Assembly (NCBI GenBank): GCA_977017575.1
Contig: CDRNVI010000015.1
Location: forward strand, 372,001 to 436,000
Direction of reading: 5' to 3'
Length of the DNA: 64,000 bases
From: Paramoeba atlantica
Lineage: Eukaryota; Discosea
Part shown: positions 27,820 to 39,700 of the stretch, in pieces
Layout: every line of letters begins with the position of its first letter
How positions within the stretch are numbered: position 1 is the first letter of the stretch
Notes under the pieces: generated by a model
Database searches by the model: none
The model's input: the letters and a program-made list of their open reading frames with translations, nothing else
What the model was told of the DNA's origin: nothing
Position numbers and translations under genes: made by a program

Positions 27820-29511
27820 ATGACTAACCAAGAAAAGCCTCTAACGGGAAGCCCACCGCACGAATTATGGTCCTCGTGCGTTGAGGCTGAAAATCCTTCT
27901 ATGCCATCACACGCTTACACATCGGCACAACACTTGTCTGACGCTTCTACCTCCTACGAAAGCAATTTAGACAGCGTCATACAATCTCCTCTTTCCTCGT
28001 CTACGCGATCGCTTTCCATGTCTTCTCAGGATTCAAGGAGGGGTTTGATTAATGATTTGGAAAGAACAAGTGGATTCGCCAAAAGGAAAAACATCTCAAC
28101 GAACGCATCAATATACTCGGAACCTTCCGCATCTCCCAACGAAAATTATGATGAATTTCCCAATTTTCAACCGGGTTCTCCTTGTGCTTTACAAAGCTTT
28201 GATGTAAAAGAAGCTAATAGCCATTCTAGAGGCGCGTGTCTCTCTACGAAATCAGAGATCGGTTTGTGCAAACCATTACTGTCTACTCATCGACGGCCAT
28301 TGGCGAATTCAACCCCTAACCAGAATATGGACTCGCTAGATTCTTCCTCTCGACTAGAGATCCAGCACAGTACGGCGAGCCCGATCCACATTACAGATGG
28401 AAAACCTTTTCTTCGACATTCGCATGGCACACGAACGCGAGGAACTAACCATCGCCCTCCCAATCGTGAGCCGAGAAATAGACATCGCAAAAACTTCCGT
28501 CCACCTGGGCGATCTTCTTCCTTTGGGGGAAAAGTAGCAGTGATGTGCGTTTCGGATGCTATTGATATTACGGAATTAGAAGGTCTATTTAAGGAAAACG
28601 ATTACGTTACCTATCTTCGTGATGAGGTGCTTCATGTCACTAACATACGCGGGTATTCTAGTCCACTTCCTGAGAGTGATCAGGATCCACGTTTTGACTT
28701 GTTCATATTTCCGTATGGATCCATTGTATGGTGGGGAACAGATATGGATTCTTACCGCCTCGTTGTGGAACGCGATTTTTTGGTTCCGCACAATCCGTAT
28801 CTACACGGTTTATCGTCGTCGCGCAGCAACTCTACTACTCAAGACTACATTAAGGAACGATATAGCCAGCGGACTTTGGAAGAACTCTTTCCTCTTTGGC
28901 TGACATTTACCGTTCGGGAATCTAAAGAGGAGAGTAGTGATGATCTCCCTTTAGCTGCATTCATCCAAGAGCTTCAACATGATCACGTACTTCTCCAATC
29001 ACATCTTCCTGCGTACAAACAATCCATCAGCCACGCCTTAGCCCAGAGTGCGAAATTGGATGTCTTGGAACCTCTTGTCGCAGAGTTGTTGTTCTTCTGC
29101 AAACCCTTACCTCTGCAACTTTCAATGAAAGGACGTGCTCAAATATCACCTAAAAAAGTAAATCAGCTCAAAGGTGAGCTCTTTCTTTACCGTATGGTTC
29201 TTCGTGATGTTCTAGATGAACCAGACTTCTTGTGGGAATTTAGTTGGTTTTCTCCTTTTTACGACATGGTGAAAGAAGATTACAGTATCGAGACTCGTGT
29301 GCTTTTTCTTGAAGAAAAACTTGAAGGCGTTCATGATATACTTCAAATGTTGGGCATGCAATTTTCTCAACAGCACAACACTCGACTCGAGTGGATCATA
29401 ATACTTCTCATAGTTGCTGCTGTTGTAATTGCAGTTTTTCAACTGTGGGTGCAAGTGAAAAGGATAGCCAGAATGAAGCACCATCTTACCTCCCTTACTC
29501 TCTCAACTTAA
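27820..29511 (+). CDS. DUF155 membrane protein paralogue a, copy 2
   Basis: Identical to the 563-residue protein at 8555, with the FDLFIFPYGSIVWWGT hallmark and a C-terminal anchor. The ATG at 27820 is used rather than the TTG three codons upstream. Confidence 0.9.
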   Translation: MTNQEKPLTGSPPHELWSSCVEAENPSMPSHAYTSAQHLSDASTSYESNLDSVIQSPLSSSTRSLSMSSQDSRRGLINDLERTSGFAKRKNISTNASIYSEPSASPNENYDEFPNFQPGSPCALQSFDVKEANSHSRGACLSTKSEIGLCKPLLSTHRRPLANSTPNQNMDSLDSSSRLEIQHSTASPIHITDGKPFLRHSHGTRTRGTNHRPPNREPRNRHRKNFRPPGRSSSFGGKVAVMCVSDAIDITELEGLFKENDYVTYLRDEVLHVTNIRGYSSPLPESDQDPRFDLFIFPYGSIVWWGTDMDSYRLVVERDFLVPHNPYLHGLSSSRSNSTTQDYIKERYSQRTLEELFPLWLTFTVRESKEESSDDLPLAAFIQELQHDHVLLQSHLPAYKQSISHALAQSAKLDVLEPLVAELLFFCKPLPLQLSMKGRAQISPKKVNQLKGELFLYRMVLRDVLDEPDFLWEFSWFSPFYDMVKEDYSIETRVLFLEEKLEGVHDILQMLGMQFSQQHNTRLEWIIILLIVAAVVIAVFQLWVQVKRIARMKHHLTSLTLST

Positions 29512-29813
29512 GGATAAAAAAAATGCTAACATTCGAATCGCGGTTTGATGCCTTTAATTCTGTGTACTCATTGAAATGATACATTTCTTGAAATGTTAAA
29601 TGATTATAATGGTAGGCTGAATTACCGACATTACTTTGATTATAGGATGTATGTTGACGAATCGATGACTTTCGTTCAATAAAAAAATGTAACTTACACT
29701 TAGTTTTTCAACAAATTTTCATTCTATTTTTGCAAAAGATATTCTATTTGAGATTCGCATGATATTTGTTACTCCGGTTCTCAATTCGTGATCGTTCGCA
29801 GTACAAGACTGAA

Positions 29814-32800
29814 ATGTCTGCGGTTGACGATGTTCTTGCCTCTTACATCGAACCTAAACCGTATCTGTTTTTATTTATAGGCACAACACTTCTTGTAGGA
29901 GCATGTGTCAAGCATTTTGGAATCGGTTCACGCATACCCTACACGATAATCATGTTTATTCTTGGAGCTTTATCGGGTCTTCTTGCTGATTTTTGGAGTG
30001 GTTTTCGTCCTTTTGTCTCTTCCATTGAGCACATTCCTCCAAATTATATTTTTTACATCTTTTTTCCTGTCCTGATATTCGAAGCTTCTTTTAACAGCGA
30101 TATTCCTGTGCTGCGCGCAATGTGGAAGCCTGTGATGCTTCTAGCATTTCCAGGTGTTCTTTTAGTGACATATTTGACTGCGATGATACTAAAGTTTATC
30201 ATGTATCCCGAATGGACATGGCCAACGGCGCTTTTGTATGGGTCCATACTAAGCGCAACGGATCCCGTCGCCACAATAGCTGTCTTGCGTGAACTCGGAG
30301 CAGATAAATATATCCGCACACTACTTGACGGTGAATCTGTACTCAATGACGGATGTGCAATTCTTCTCTATTCAATCTTTTTACCGAGCGCAGTAGCCGG
30401 CGAGTGGCATATGTCAGTCGCAGGCGCATGTGCGCAGTTTCTAAAACTTTTAGTCGGAGCCATACTTGTTGGTTTACTATTCGGATACGTCTTAGTCAGA
30501 TGGTTACAACAGGCGAAAGAGAATATTGTGGAAATTACGCTAACGTATATCATTAGCGTCCTGGCTTATTTTTTCGCTGATGATATATGTAAAGTAAGTG
30601 GAGTTTTCACCCTGGCAGTTATGGGATTTTGCTTTGCCTACAGACGATACGTAATTCAGCCATCCAATGCACGCACTCTAAACGCAATATGGGATGTTTT
30701 GGTTCATGTAGCGAACACAGTCTTGTTTACTATGACCGGTGTGCTTGTAACCCGCGAAGGGTTTCAAGGGATGACGGGGCGTGATCTAGGCATGTGTGTT
30801 TTCTTATACATAGTCCTACAACTCACTAGAGGGCTCATGCTCCTGGTTGCCTGGCCTTTTTTGAATTTTTCTCGGCATGTCACCTGGAATGAATGGGTGC
30901 TTTTGGTTCACAGTGGACTGAGAGGAGCCGTAGCATTGACCTTGACTCTTGCCGTACGTCACGATCATCGTTTGCCCAAAGTTGTACGACATACCTTTTT
31001 GTTTCTGACTGCAGGAAGTGTCATATTAACTCTACTAGTAAACGGTCTTACCGTGCGTCCGCTCTTGAATTGGATTGGTTCGCAATGTGGGAAAGGTCCT
31101 AATTTTGCAGCAGATAGGAAGGAATTGCATTACGCCGCACAAGATTTGGTCCGAACATTAGACTTCAAAATTTATGAACTCGGGATGAATGAAATGTTTC
31201 AATCAACTAATGTTGGATTTCTTAGAGATGAAAAGAATCGTCTCCTGAGATCGTTTCATCCCTTACTACACGAAATTCCCGATGTAACAGTATCAAAAGA
31301 GTTGGACAGTGCAAGACGTATTTACATGAGAGTTTTTGAATCTTTACTTCTTGACCGTGATAACCAATCACTTATTACGTGCGACGCATTCCACATCCTT
31401 CTACACGGCGCTCAAAAATCCATAGAAGAAAGACGAATTATGGTTCTAGAGGATTTTATCTGGACGCACTCGGGTTTACACGTCTTTTATTATTTACGAA
31501 GCTTTATTCAACGATTAGTAAAAGATCAGCGGGGTTCGAGTCTACCGTCTAGGCTATGGCTTCGATTTCAATTAATTATGGCGTATAGCATGATACTTCC
31601 TAAACTTGCACACAACTTTTCATTACAGAATTTCATTCACCCACTGGTACGGTCAGGTTTAAAACAAATTGTACGTTCACAACTCAAGAGAGCCGAAATT
31701 TTGGTCGATTCTTTTAAATTACAGCATCCGGAGCTCAGCGTTAAGTTTCATACATTGCTTGCTCATCGATTAATGGTACATACAGCGTCAGAGAGGTTGA
31801 GGGTACTACAACATCGGGGTACTATATCCATAGAAAATTACATAGCAGTGGAAACAGTTTTAAAGAATTTACCAAGGACATGTGGTCTTTGTATGGACGT
31901 CACTTATTCGAATATTGGAGCAGTCTTGCGACAGAACAAGAGCCTTGCATCGTTGTCTGAAGATGAACTTCAAATTTTGGAGGAAGACGCATTTATTCAA
32001 TGCTGCGAATCCGAATCGCCCATTCCATGTATTGCAGGTCAATTGGCTTTTCTAATTAGTGGAAAGGTAAGACATAGCTTTACGGACGTGCAATTGGGTG
32101 AAGGAATGGTTTTTGGCGAGTCTTGCACAAATTTGGCAAAACTTTTTGATTTGGTCCCAACGAATCATATGTATGTTTGCCATTCGGATTCAGTTTTCTT
32201 AATTCTCACACGAAAGAAAATATGTTCTTTCGCGTCATCCAACAAAATTTTATCAGATTCCTTATTGGCGCTTGAGGTGCTTAAATGTGTTTTACCGTGT
32301 TTGTCGCAGTCATCTCCTTCTATAAATTGGAATAGCGAACAACGATGGCTTGCACTACGGGAAAGTGTTCTTTACAACGTTGGAGATGCGAACTCTTGCC
32401 TTCAGTTTGATTTATCGACTGCAAGTTTCTTTCTCCTTTGCGGAAGAAGTGCTTGTGGGTACTATGGGCATGATGGCACGCCGATTGAGATAGTTATGGC
32501 AAATCGACATCCGGTGACAGAGCATAGTTCAAACTTCGCCGAATTCCTTAATTTCGAGACTTTTCTAACGCTAGAATGGGAGGCAAATTCTCAATTTCTG
32601 ATTTTCCCTTTGGATCTCAAGCAAAATCCGTTATGGGGTGTTACAGACTCCCTACGTAAAGTGATATCTGTCCATCAGGATGCACACATGCGCAATCCTT
32701 TTTCAGAAGAAAATATGCCGCGCAGCGAAGATATCTCAGCAGTAGCATCTCTTTTGATGAACAACGAGAATGCAGCTTTAGATAGCGAGATAATCGATCA

Positions 32801-32975
32801 CACAAATTCCTCCGTATTTTGGCTAGAGATGCGGAACGCACCATCCCGTTTTTGTGACATATGGTATAGTGTAATTGGTATCAAGAACGCGGTACTGGAA
32901 TTCGTGCGGGGCTGTTTCGTCCATGCGGGTCGCTTTGTGACCTACTTACGATCCAATAGGTACTATCATCGATAG
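29814..32975 (+). CDS. SOS1/NHE-type Na+/H+ exchanger, copy 2
   Basis: Same 1053-residue exchanger as at 10549: Asp150, the Asn178-Asp179 pair, Arg370 and a CNBD-like stretch in the tail. At 32480 it has G where copy 1 has A at 13215; both codons (ACG, ACA) encode Thr, so the proteins are identical. Confidence 0.93.
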   Translation: MSAVDDVLASYIEPKPYLFLFIGTTLLVGACVKHFGIGSRIPYTIIMFILGALSGLLADFWSGFRPFVSSIEHIPPNYIFYIFFPVLIFEASFNSDIPVLRAMWKPVMLLAFPGVLLVTYLTAMILKFIMYPEWTWPTALLYGSILSATDPVATIAVLRELGADKYIRTLLDGESVLNDGCAILLYSIFLPSAVAGEWHMSVAGACAQFLKLLVGAILVGLLFGYVLVRWLQQAKENIVEITLTYIISVLAYFFADDICKVSGVFTLAVMGFCFAYRRYVIQPSNARTLNAIWDVLVHVANTVLFTMTGVLVTREGFQGMTGRDLGMCVFLYIVLQLTRGLMLLVAWPFLNFSRHVTWNEWVLLVHSGLRGAVALTLTLAVRHDHRLPKVVRHTFLFLTAGSVILTLLVNGLTVRPLLNWIGSQCGKGPNFAADRKELHYAAQDLVRTLDFKIYELGMNEMFQSTNVGFLRDEKNRLLRSFHPLLHEIPDVTVSKELDSARRIYMRVFESLLLDRDNQSLITCDAFHILLHGAQKSIEERRIMVLEDFIWTHSGLHVFYYLRSFIQRLVKDQRGSSLPSRLWLRFQLIMAYSMILPKLAHNFSLQNFIHPLVRSGLKQIVRSQLKRAEILVDSFKLQHPELSVKFHTLLAHRLMVHTASERLRVLQHRGTISIENYIAVETVLKNLPRTCGLCMDVTYSNIGAVLRQNKSLASLSEDELQILEEDAFIQCCESESPIPCIAGQLAFLISGKVRHSFTDVQLGEGMVFGESCTNLAKLFDLVPTNHMYVCHSDSVFLILTRKKICSFASSNKILSDSLLALEVLKCVLPCLSQSSPSINWNSEQRWLALRESVLYNVGDANSCLQFDLSTASFFLLCGRSACGYYGHDGTPIEIVMANRHPVTEHSSNFAEFLNFETFLTLEWEANSQFLIFPLDLKQNPLWGVTDSLRKVISVHQDAHMRNPFSEENMPRSEDISAVASLLMNNENAALDSEIIDHTNSSVFWLEMRNAPSRFCDIWYSVIGIKNAVLEFVRGCFVHAGRFVTYLRSNRYYHR

Positions 32976-33183
32976 ATAGCAGATACCCCTATAATTCTCA
33001 CCCCTTTTGTCTTCAGTTCTTCCCGTTTTGTTAGTCGTCGTGTTTCACTTTACCTCAGAAGTAAATTGTAGAAGCAAACAACTTCATGTGCATTTATCTT
33101 GCTTCTTCTTTGTCCTTAACTTACACTTTCTTAGTTCTCAATTGATACTCACAAGAGCATCACGTACATGTATTTCTTACCCA

Positions 33184-34521
33184 ATGCTTACCAGTACGTC
33201 CCATACAAGAATCTCCGTCGCCTCTCCTATCCTTCATCCACGAGATGCACAAGTTAGTGACCGTAACTCCGGGAAGATATCGTCTTACACAACTCCGGTC
33301 CCATCGGATGCGCAGCTTATTCGCAAAGAGGAGGAAGGTGGGATGGAGGTAATCATGTATCTACAGTACGTGGGCGGACGCGCGAACGTTTCAGATGTAG
33401 AGCAAAATGTTCGTTGGATTGAGAAGTTCGACTCTTCATGCGGGACACTCTTAAAATTTCTGGAGCAACGTCCTCACATATTTGCGCTCTCTGCTGACAA
33501 CGAAATGGTTACGGCCATTAGTCGCAGCATAAATCCAGAGACAACGAAACGTGCCCCGCTTCCCCGAGACAAATCACGACAAAGACAGACTCCTGCAGCT
33601 CACGGAAAAGTGGGATCGATGTGTGTTGCCGCATCGATTGATTTGGAAGAACTTCAACGGAGGTTCAAGCGCCTGGATTATTCTAGTGTTCTTGCAACCA
33701 AAGTGCTACATGTTACAAACAGAGGTCCGACCTCGAACAGTGTTGACTTGCAAGGAAATCAAGACAAGTTTGATCTGTTCGTTTTCTCGTACGGGTCGCT
33801 TGTGTGGTGGGGTACTGATATAAGCTCCTTTCGTATGATTGAAAATGATTTTTTACGGCGAGGTACCGCACTAGAACATGTAATAAAGGATCGATATAGG
33901 CAGTCCTGTCTAGAAGATTTGTTTCCCTTCTGGTGTACATTTGCTGTTGCTTCTGAGGATGATATCATGCAAAACGGGAGATTTCTTGAGGCGCTTCAGC
34001 GTGATCACATACTCCTGACGTCCGACAGTCCTCCTTATAAGCAAGCAATTAGTCATGCACTCGCTCAAAGCGCCAAATTAGATGTCGTCGAACCCATGAT
34101 ACTGGAACTTTTGCGAATATGTAAACCTCTTCCATTGCAAATTCGTGATCAAGGCCATGCCAATATTTCGCATACACGTGTTAATCAATTAAAAGGGGAG
34201 CTTTTCTTATATCGCATGGAGCTAAGAAGTGATAGCGAGCTGCTGGAAGAACCAGAATTTTTTTGGGAACTTCCATGGTTTAAGCCTGGATTCAAAATGG
34301 TGCGTGATGACTATGGTATTGACAGTCGCGTAATGCAACTAGATGAGAAACTCTCTGCCGCTCAATTGACGCTTTCAATGATTGGAGAGCAATTCGATGA
34401 AGAGCACGGCCGTCGCTTGGAATGGATTATCATCGTACTTATTCTTATTGAAGTAGTGATTGCTGTCATTGAACTTCTTTTGGAGGTCGGACTTGGATTT
34501 TCGCTACCTTATTCAGCCTAG
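33184..34521 (+). CDS. DUF155 membrane protein paralogue b, copy 2
   Basis: Identical to the 445-residue protein at 13919, with DUF155 from about residue 140 and a C-terminal anchor near 413-434. The ATG at 33184 is the first in the frame; the 59 codons upstream begin at TTG. Confidence 0.88.
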   Translation: MLTSTSHTRISVASPILHPRDAQVSDRNSGKISSYTTPVPSDAQLIRKEEEGGMEVIMYLQYVGGRANVSDVEQNVRWIEKFDSSCGTLLKFLEQRPHIFALSADNEMVTAISRSINPETTKRAPLPRDKSRQRQTPAAHGKVGSMCVAASIDLEELQRRFKRLDYSSVLATKVLHVTNRGPTSNSVDLQGNQDKFDLFVFSYGSLVWWGTDISSFRMIENDFLRRGTALEHVIKDRYRQSCLEDLFPFWCTFAVASEDDIMQNGRFLEALQRDHILLTSDSPPYKQAISHALAQSAKLDVVEPMILELLRICKPLPLQIRDQGHANISHTRVNQLKGELFLYRMELRSDSELLEEPEFFWELPWFKPGFKMVRDDYGIDSRVMQLDEKLSAAQLTLSMIGEQFDEEHGRRLEWIIIVLILIEVVIAVIELLLEVGLGFSLPYSA

Positions 34522-34720
34522 TTTTTGCACTCAATAAGCTTCAAGATTCATCGGTATGTACTTTTGATTAATCGTAGGTTTCGACTCACGATCCTGATTT
34601 AAGTTTCTGATTCGAATTCATTAAGAGATTTTTTTCTCGTAAAATTTGCAAGCAATGTAAGGTACATGTAGGTAAATATTAACAGCATTTTCGTTTCAAG
34701 TCATAATTTTATTTTATTAA

Positions 34721-36418
34721 ATGAAAGGTAAGAAACGAAAAGTACAGGATTTTTCTATTAAAAGGCGTGACGTTGCTCGACGCAAAGCGCAGCGTAGTGT
34801 ACAGTGCTTCGACGAAAGATCTCAACGCCAGGCACCTCGAAGATCAGAAATGCTCAATAAATGGAGCAACACTAGTACCCGCTCTTCGCGTTTTCGGTTA
34901 AACTCGGCTTCTTTTGAAACAACTGATCATTCTGTGGGCAGCCTTCTTGGGCAAAGTTCAGAGCTACAAGACATGCTCCATATTGCGACGGGTCAGAAGC
35001 CTCTTGATGAAAATGTCAAAGATGTTCGAAGCGTACAAGACTATCAAAATAGACGAAGGAAAAAGCAACAAGAACGAAAGCGAGTAGAGCGAGAAATACA
35101 CTCCCTTGATCAAGAATGGGAGCAACTAGCTCCTCTGATGATGCGCAATGAAGAAAAGCACTCGGCTAAACAAACAACATCGGAACATGACAGTGTAGTG
35201 CGTAATTTATCCATCGGATCATCTAACTTGCCTATTAAGAAGAAAGCGATTTACAGTACATCATACAAAAAACCAACTTCCGCTCAGCAACAATGCCCGC
35301 AAAATGAATTACGCGAACAATTATTCTGCAAAAACAAGATTCCATCTGAGGAAACTTGCATAGCATATCACACTTTTGTCTCTGGCGTTTTGCAAAGTGC
35401 TGCTAGAGTCGAAAAGGACAGCATCTCTGAGTCTTACTTTAAAAATGGGGCAAAGCTTTTGTCGGAATTTTCTTCTGATGCAGACCTTGCACTACAGCAG
35501 CGTAGCGTAGTTATTATACGCGTATTAGCAAGAGATTGTTTCCCTTTGCGTGCAGCTTGTGTCATAGTTAGTCTAAACATGCTGAATCAAATAAATCAAC
35601 GTTTTCTACCTTATTCCGCTTCAATGTGTTCAAATGGCGCCCTGTGCGAGCGCTGTTTCAAGTTGGTTGTATGTAGCCCACAGTACCTAGAATATATGAG
35701 AGTTGGACTTCTTTATTGCTCTCTCTTGCGTCATCTCTATGTGATAGCACTCCAAGAATTTGACGCATTGCTTCCTTTAACACATCATGATGCACTGAGC
35801 CATACATCTCCGCTTTGGTCATCTCAAAGCATTTCGGAGCCCCTGGTATTCTTGCGCACGTTCTTCATGGCAACTCAATTGTGTGAACAAGCAGAAGGAG
35901 GGTATTACAAGAATCAAGAGTGTGACTTACAATTTCTCTCGCACAAAGGTATTTTTTTGTCTTTTCGTACCTTGGGGCACTCCTTAAATGAGTTCTTTCT
36001 TGGAAAAACTGCTTCAGTCCCGGAAAATCTTTCGAATGCACAGATCGATATGACTTCACACTTACCACATGTATGTACGTCGATTGAAGGAGAGTCCAAT
36101 TTAAGCTTCATGATCCAACGCCCCCAAGCACTGGTACAGTATGCTCCTCGCACACAATTCTGTGAAGAATTTGGTTTGAATGAGTCCTGCGAAAAGAGTA
36201 AGAAAAAGAGGCTGCGTAAAGGTATGAAACGGTATCGTCAGGAGCATCGCGTATTAGCGCACCTTACCCGGACGACCTACGAGGAGAAACGTCAAATCGA
36301 GGAGGATAACCGAGATAAAAAATACAAGGAGATTCTTTCTGAGCTTCAACAACAGCAGCATGTACTAAAAACTATCGACTTGCACAAAGCTCTGGCCAAA
36401 AAGAAAAAGAATAAATAG
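34721..36418 (+). CDS. NOP14: NOP14-like processome protein, copy 2
   Basis: Identical to the 565-residue protein at 15456; the basic C-terminal coil and the LDQEWEQL motif support NOP14 of the small-subunit processome. It is the last complete gene of the duplicated unit. Confidence 0.65.
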   Translation: MKGKKRKVQDFSIKRRDVARRKAQRSVQCFDERSQRQAPRRSEMLNKWSNTSTRSSRFRLNSASFETTDHSVGSLLGQSSELQDMLHIATGQKPLDENVKDVRSVQDYQNRRRKKQQERKRVEREIHSLDQEWEQLAPLMMRNEEKHSAKQTTSEHDSVVRNLSIGSSNLPIKKKAIYSTSYKKPTSAQQQCPQNELREQLFCKNKIPSEETCIAYHTFVSGVLQSAARVEKDSISESYFKNGAKLLSEFSSDADLALQQRSVVIIRVLARDCFPLRAACVIVSLNMLNQINQRFLPYSASMCSNGALCERCFKLVVCSPQYLEYMRVGLLYCSLLRHLYVIALQEFDALLPLTHHDALSHTSPLWSSQSISEPLVFLRTFFMATQLCEQAEGGYYKNQECDLQFLSHKGIFLSFRTLGHSLNEFFLGKTASVPENLSNAQIDMTSHLPHVCTSIEGESNLSFMIQRPQALVQYAPRTQFCEEFGLNESCEKSKKKRLRKGMKRYRQEHRVLAHLTRTTYEEKRQIEEDNRDKKYKEILSELQQQQHVLKTIDLHKALAKKKKNK

Positions 36419-36748
36419 TAATTCGGTTTTTTTTCTTTGAGACTAGTGATGCGGATTCAAATGGTCGGCGAATGCATCGATCGCCTGGGCTCATGAAGAG
36501 GGAAATGTGACATTTCAAATGTCTTTCATGCAATTTTATGGCTATAATGGCGAAACTAATTTTCTTGTTGGGGGTATCTAAGGCTTGTGAATGCCGTCGA
36601 ATGTACTCACAAAAAATCACCCTATAAATTAACATGTAAGCTGCTCGGTTCCTCTTTATATCACAATTGAAATTACCGCTATGGCTTCTTACTGATCCCT
36701 CTATTTTTTTACTGGCCTTCCTATAAGAATTTTGAAATACTGCTATCA

Positions 36749-39700
36749 ATGGTTTCCGTTCATTCATACAATGAGACTGAAAAGTCACACTTTGAGGAAC
36801 TTGAAGCAGCCACACAATTGTGTGAGTGCTATGACTCATATGCGGAAGATTGCAATCCCACTTCTGACAATTGGAAAGAGGCTGTGTCTAGTGCAATACG
36901 CCTTCACAATATTCTTGATTCCTATCTAGAGTTTCCTACCTTAATTATTCCTCATTTGGACTCTTTGTTAAACCCTTTAATTAGTTCTTTAGAAAAAACT
37001 TGCTTATTTCGGGAAACATTGAGTTCGTCCGTGCAATTTACGCAAAACGATGTCCTAGATCTTCATGAAATGCCGGAGGTTCAGCGCCCTGTAAGTACTG
37101 GAATTCATTGTCAAAGTATTGTTTCAGGATTTGATGTAGATCGGATTCGATCCATGGAACATCTAATTTCCTACCTGTTATATTCTCATGTACGAATCGT
37201 GGGACTTAAACACGTAATTACACGCTTCCCACACTCTACAGCAAATCTTTTACCCGTGTACTCGGCCTTACAAAGGTGGACAAGGATAACTCAAAACTGG
37301 TCAGATTGGGAAATTTCATTCGTTCTTCTTTTGTGGCTTTCTAATGTAATAACCACGCCTTTCCCTCTTGAAAGCTTTCAAGATAATATAGTTCATCATT
37401 TGGTTCATATTGGCGAAACATTTCTTGCTCAACCCGGTCGACTTCAAGAGGCTGCTGTGTGTTTTTTATCAGCCATAACATGTAGACCAGATGCAATAAC
37501 TGAGTGTGGTTCTGTAGTAAACTCTTTATGCACTCAAATTCTTCGAATAGGTGAACCTAGTGCGAATTTGCTTGTATATCAAACAGGCGCTTTGCGCTTA
37601 CTCAGTTCTTTGTGTAAGAAATTATGTCGCAATGGCATTGCCCGGCATATTCCACTGCTTTGGAAAACTATATCATGCATTATTGAACAGAGGGGAGTCA
37701 AGTTTTCGTTTTACAAAGGAGAAGTAAAGCTGGTTCAACGCGTTGTTCTCTTACATAGACCGGAAAATTCACTCACACACAACGATTGCTACATGAACAC
37801 ACAAAACGAAATCACTGAGTTCGGGAAAACCTCTGGAAATTCTAATACCTTTCGCAACATTCTCGGTCAAGATGTTGAGAAAGGTGTTAACTATCTTATA
37901 CGTGCACTTTGCTGTCGAGATACTGCAATCAGATGGAGCGCAGCCAAGGGCTTATCGTCGATTGCTTGTAGATTTTCAACTTTAATCTCGCGAGAAATAC
38001 TAAGAGCTTGCACTGATTTATTAGAAGACAAAGAAAATGATGTTGCTTGGCATGGCGTTTTCTTAGCCTTATCTGAATGTATCAGAAAGGGTTGCTTTGA
38101 GCCCGGAGACATTAAGGAACTCCTTTCTTATTTCCGTTTTGCGTTGTCATATGACATTCCTCGTGGCGCTCATAGCGTAGGAACTCATGTTCGTGATGCC
38201 GCATGCTACTGGTTTTGGTGTGTAAGTCGTACAATATCGTCTTCTGCTCTACACCAAATTCTCGCCAGCGTTGCTCCTGACATATTGTTCCGGTCCTGCT
38301 ATGACAGAGAGGTTAACGTCCGACGCGCAGCAGCAGCCGCGTTTCAGGAAGCTGTAGGTCGCACTACGGAGTTTCCACTTGGAATAGAAATGATAACTAT
38401 GTCTAATTTTTTCACAGTGGCCCGTCGCAGTGATGCTTTTCTTGATGTTGCACCAAAACTGGCCTCATTGTCCGCAGAACTGGGCCTTCATTTCTTGTCC
38501 CAATTGATTCAAAAGAGCATTGGTCACTGGGATATAGAGTTTCGAGAACTTGCTGCCAAAGGTATAGGGGTACTCGGAAACATTTACAGGGAAATGATCA
38601 CAGCACAGTTTCCGCTACTATTGGAAAAATGTAGTAATCCGAATGCCTCTACTAAACATGGTGCACTCATGGCTCTTAGCTGTGTCATATCTTCGGAAGT
38701 CTTTTCAGAAGCAGCACTCAATGAAGTAGCGTACTCCTCTAATAAAATAACTGAGCCGGTTCTTGGTCATTTAAATATTTCTGATACCCTTACTATGCAA
38801 ATTGGACATTTAGTACCACAGTTGCAGAAAAGTCATTCGTTTCGCAGTCGCCACGGCGAGCTGGTACGTATTGCCTCATGTGAGCTCGTAAAAAGTATCG
38901 CCTGTTCTAAATTACTCTTAACTCACATAGCATTTCTTAGGCCTCACTCAGGAACGAACCTGACCCTAGAAGTTCAAATTACGAAATCTTATCTGAATTT
39001 TCTGGAGGATTGTGCAACCCACCTGCTGGAAAGTGTCCGAAGTGCAGGAGCAGTCGCATTATACAACTTTCTTATGATATACTGTCCATACATTAACTTA
39101 AAAGAATTAGTAGCTTGGGTGGATCGAATATTGGAGAAAAAGATCGCACAGTTACCAGTAAATGAGAGACGTGGTGTTTGTCATATTGTGGGCTCTCTCC
39201 CTTATGCCATGTTGCAGATTGAAAATACAGTTGAAAAAATTATTAGTGCTCTTTGTATTGCGGCGAAAATAGAACGCGATATTGCACTTCGCGATCCAGA
39301 AACAAGACAAGCAGGCATACAGGCCTTAGGTAATATTGCTAAAAGTAGCTTCTCTCTCGTCCTGAAAGGCGGACTATTAGAACCGATTTTTACGACCCTA
39401 ACGGCGTCTATTCAAGACTATTCAGTGGATCGCCGTGGAGACATCGGTTCCAATATACGTCGAGCTTCAATAAAATCAGGTGGTAAAATCTTAAGTGCGC
39501 TTCTTTATCAGGAAAAGGTATCTGATCAGGTTTACCGCGAGACTTCAAAAGTGTTTTTATGGTATACACAAAGTTGTTTACTCATGTGTCACGAAAAATT
39601 GGATCGGCTTCGAGAATTTGCAGCGAACTCCTTTTTTACTTTGTTAGAAGACCTTTCAAAGCGATACCAAATCAGATATCTTTCACTTTTTAAAGAAAAC

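Larger units (their letters stand above)
17731..36995 (+). repeat. Tandem duplication, complete second unit (19,265 bp)
   Basis: If copy 1 ends at 17730, the next base is the first base of the second unit. The unit therefore runs from just upstream of the DUF3592 gene to codon 82 of TBCD. Single-copy DNA resumes at 36996 inside TBCD. The 12-mer AATTAGTTCTTT occurs at 17714-17725 and again at 17740-17751, on either side of the junction, so microhomology may have guided the join. Confidence 0.9.
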
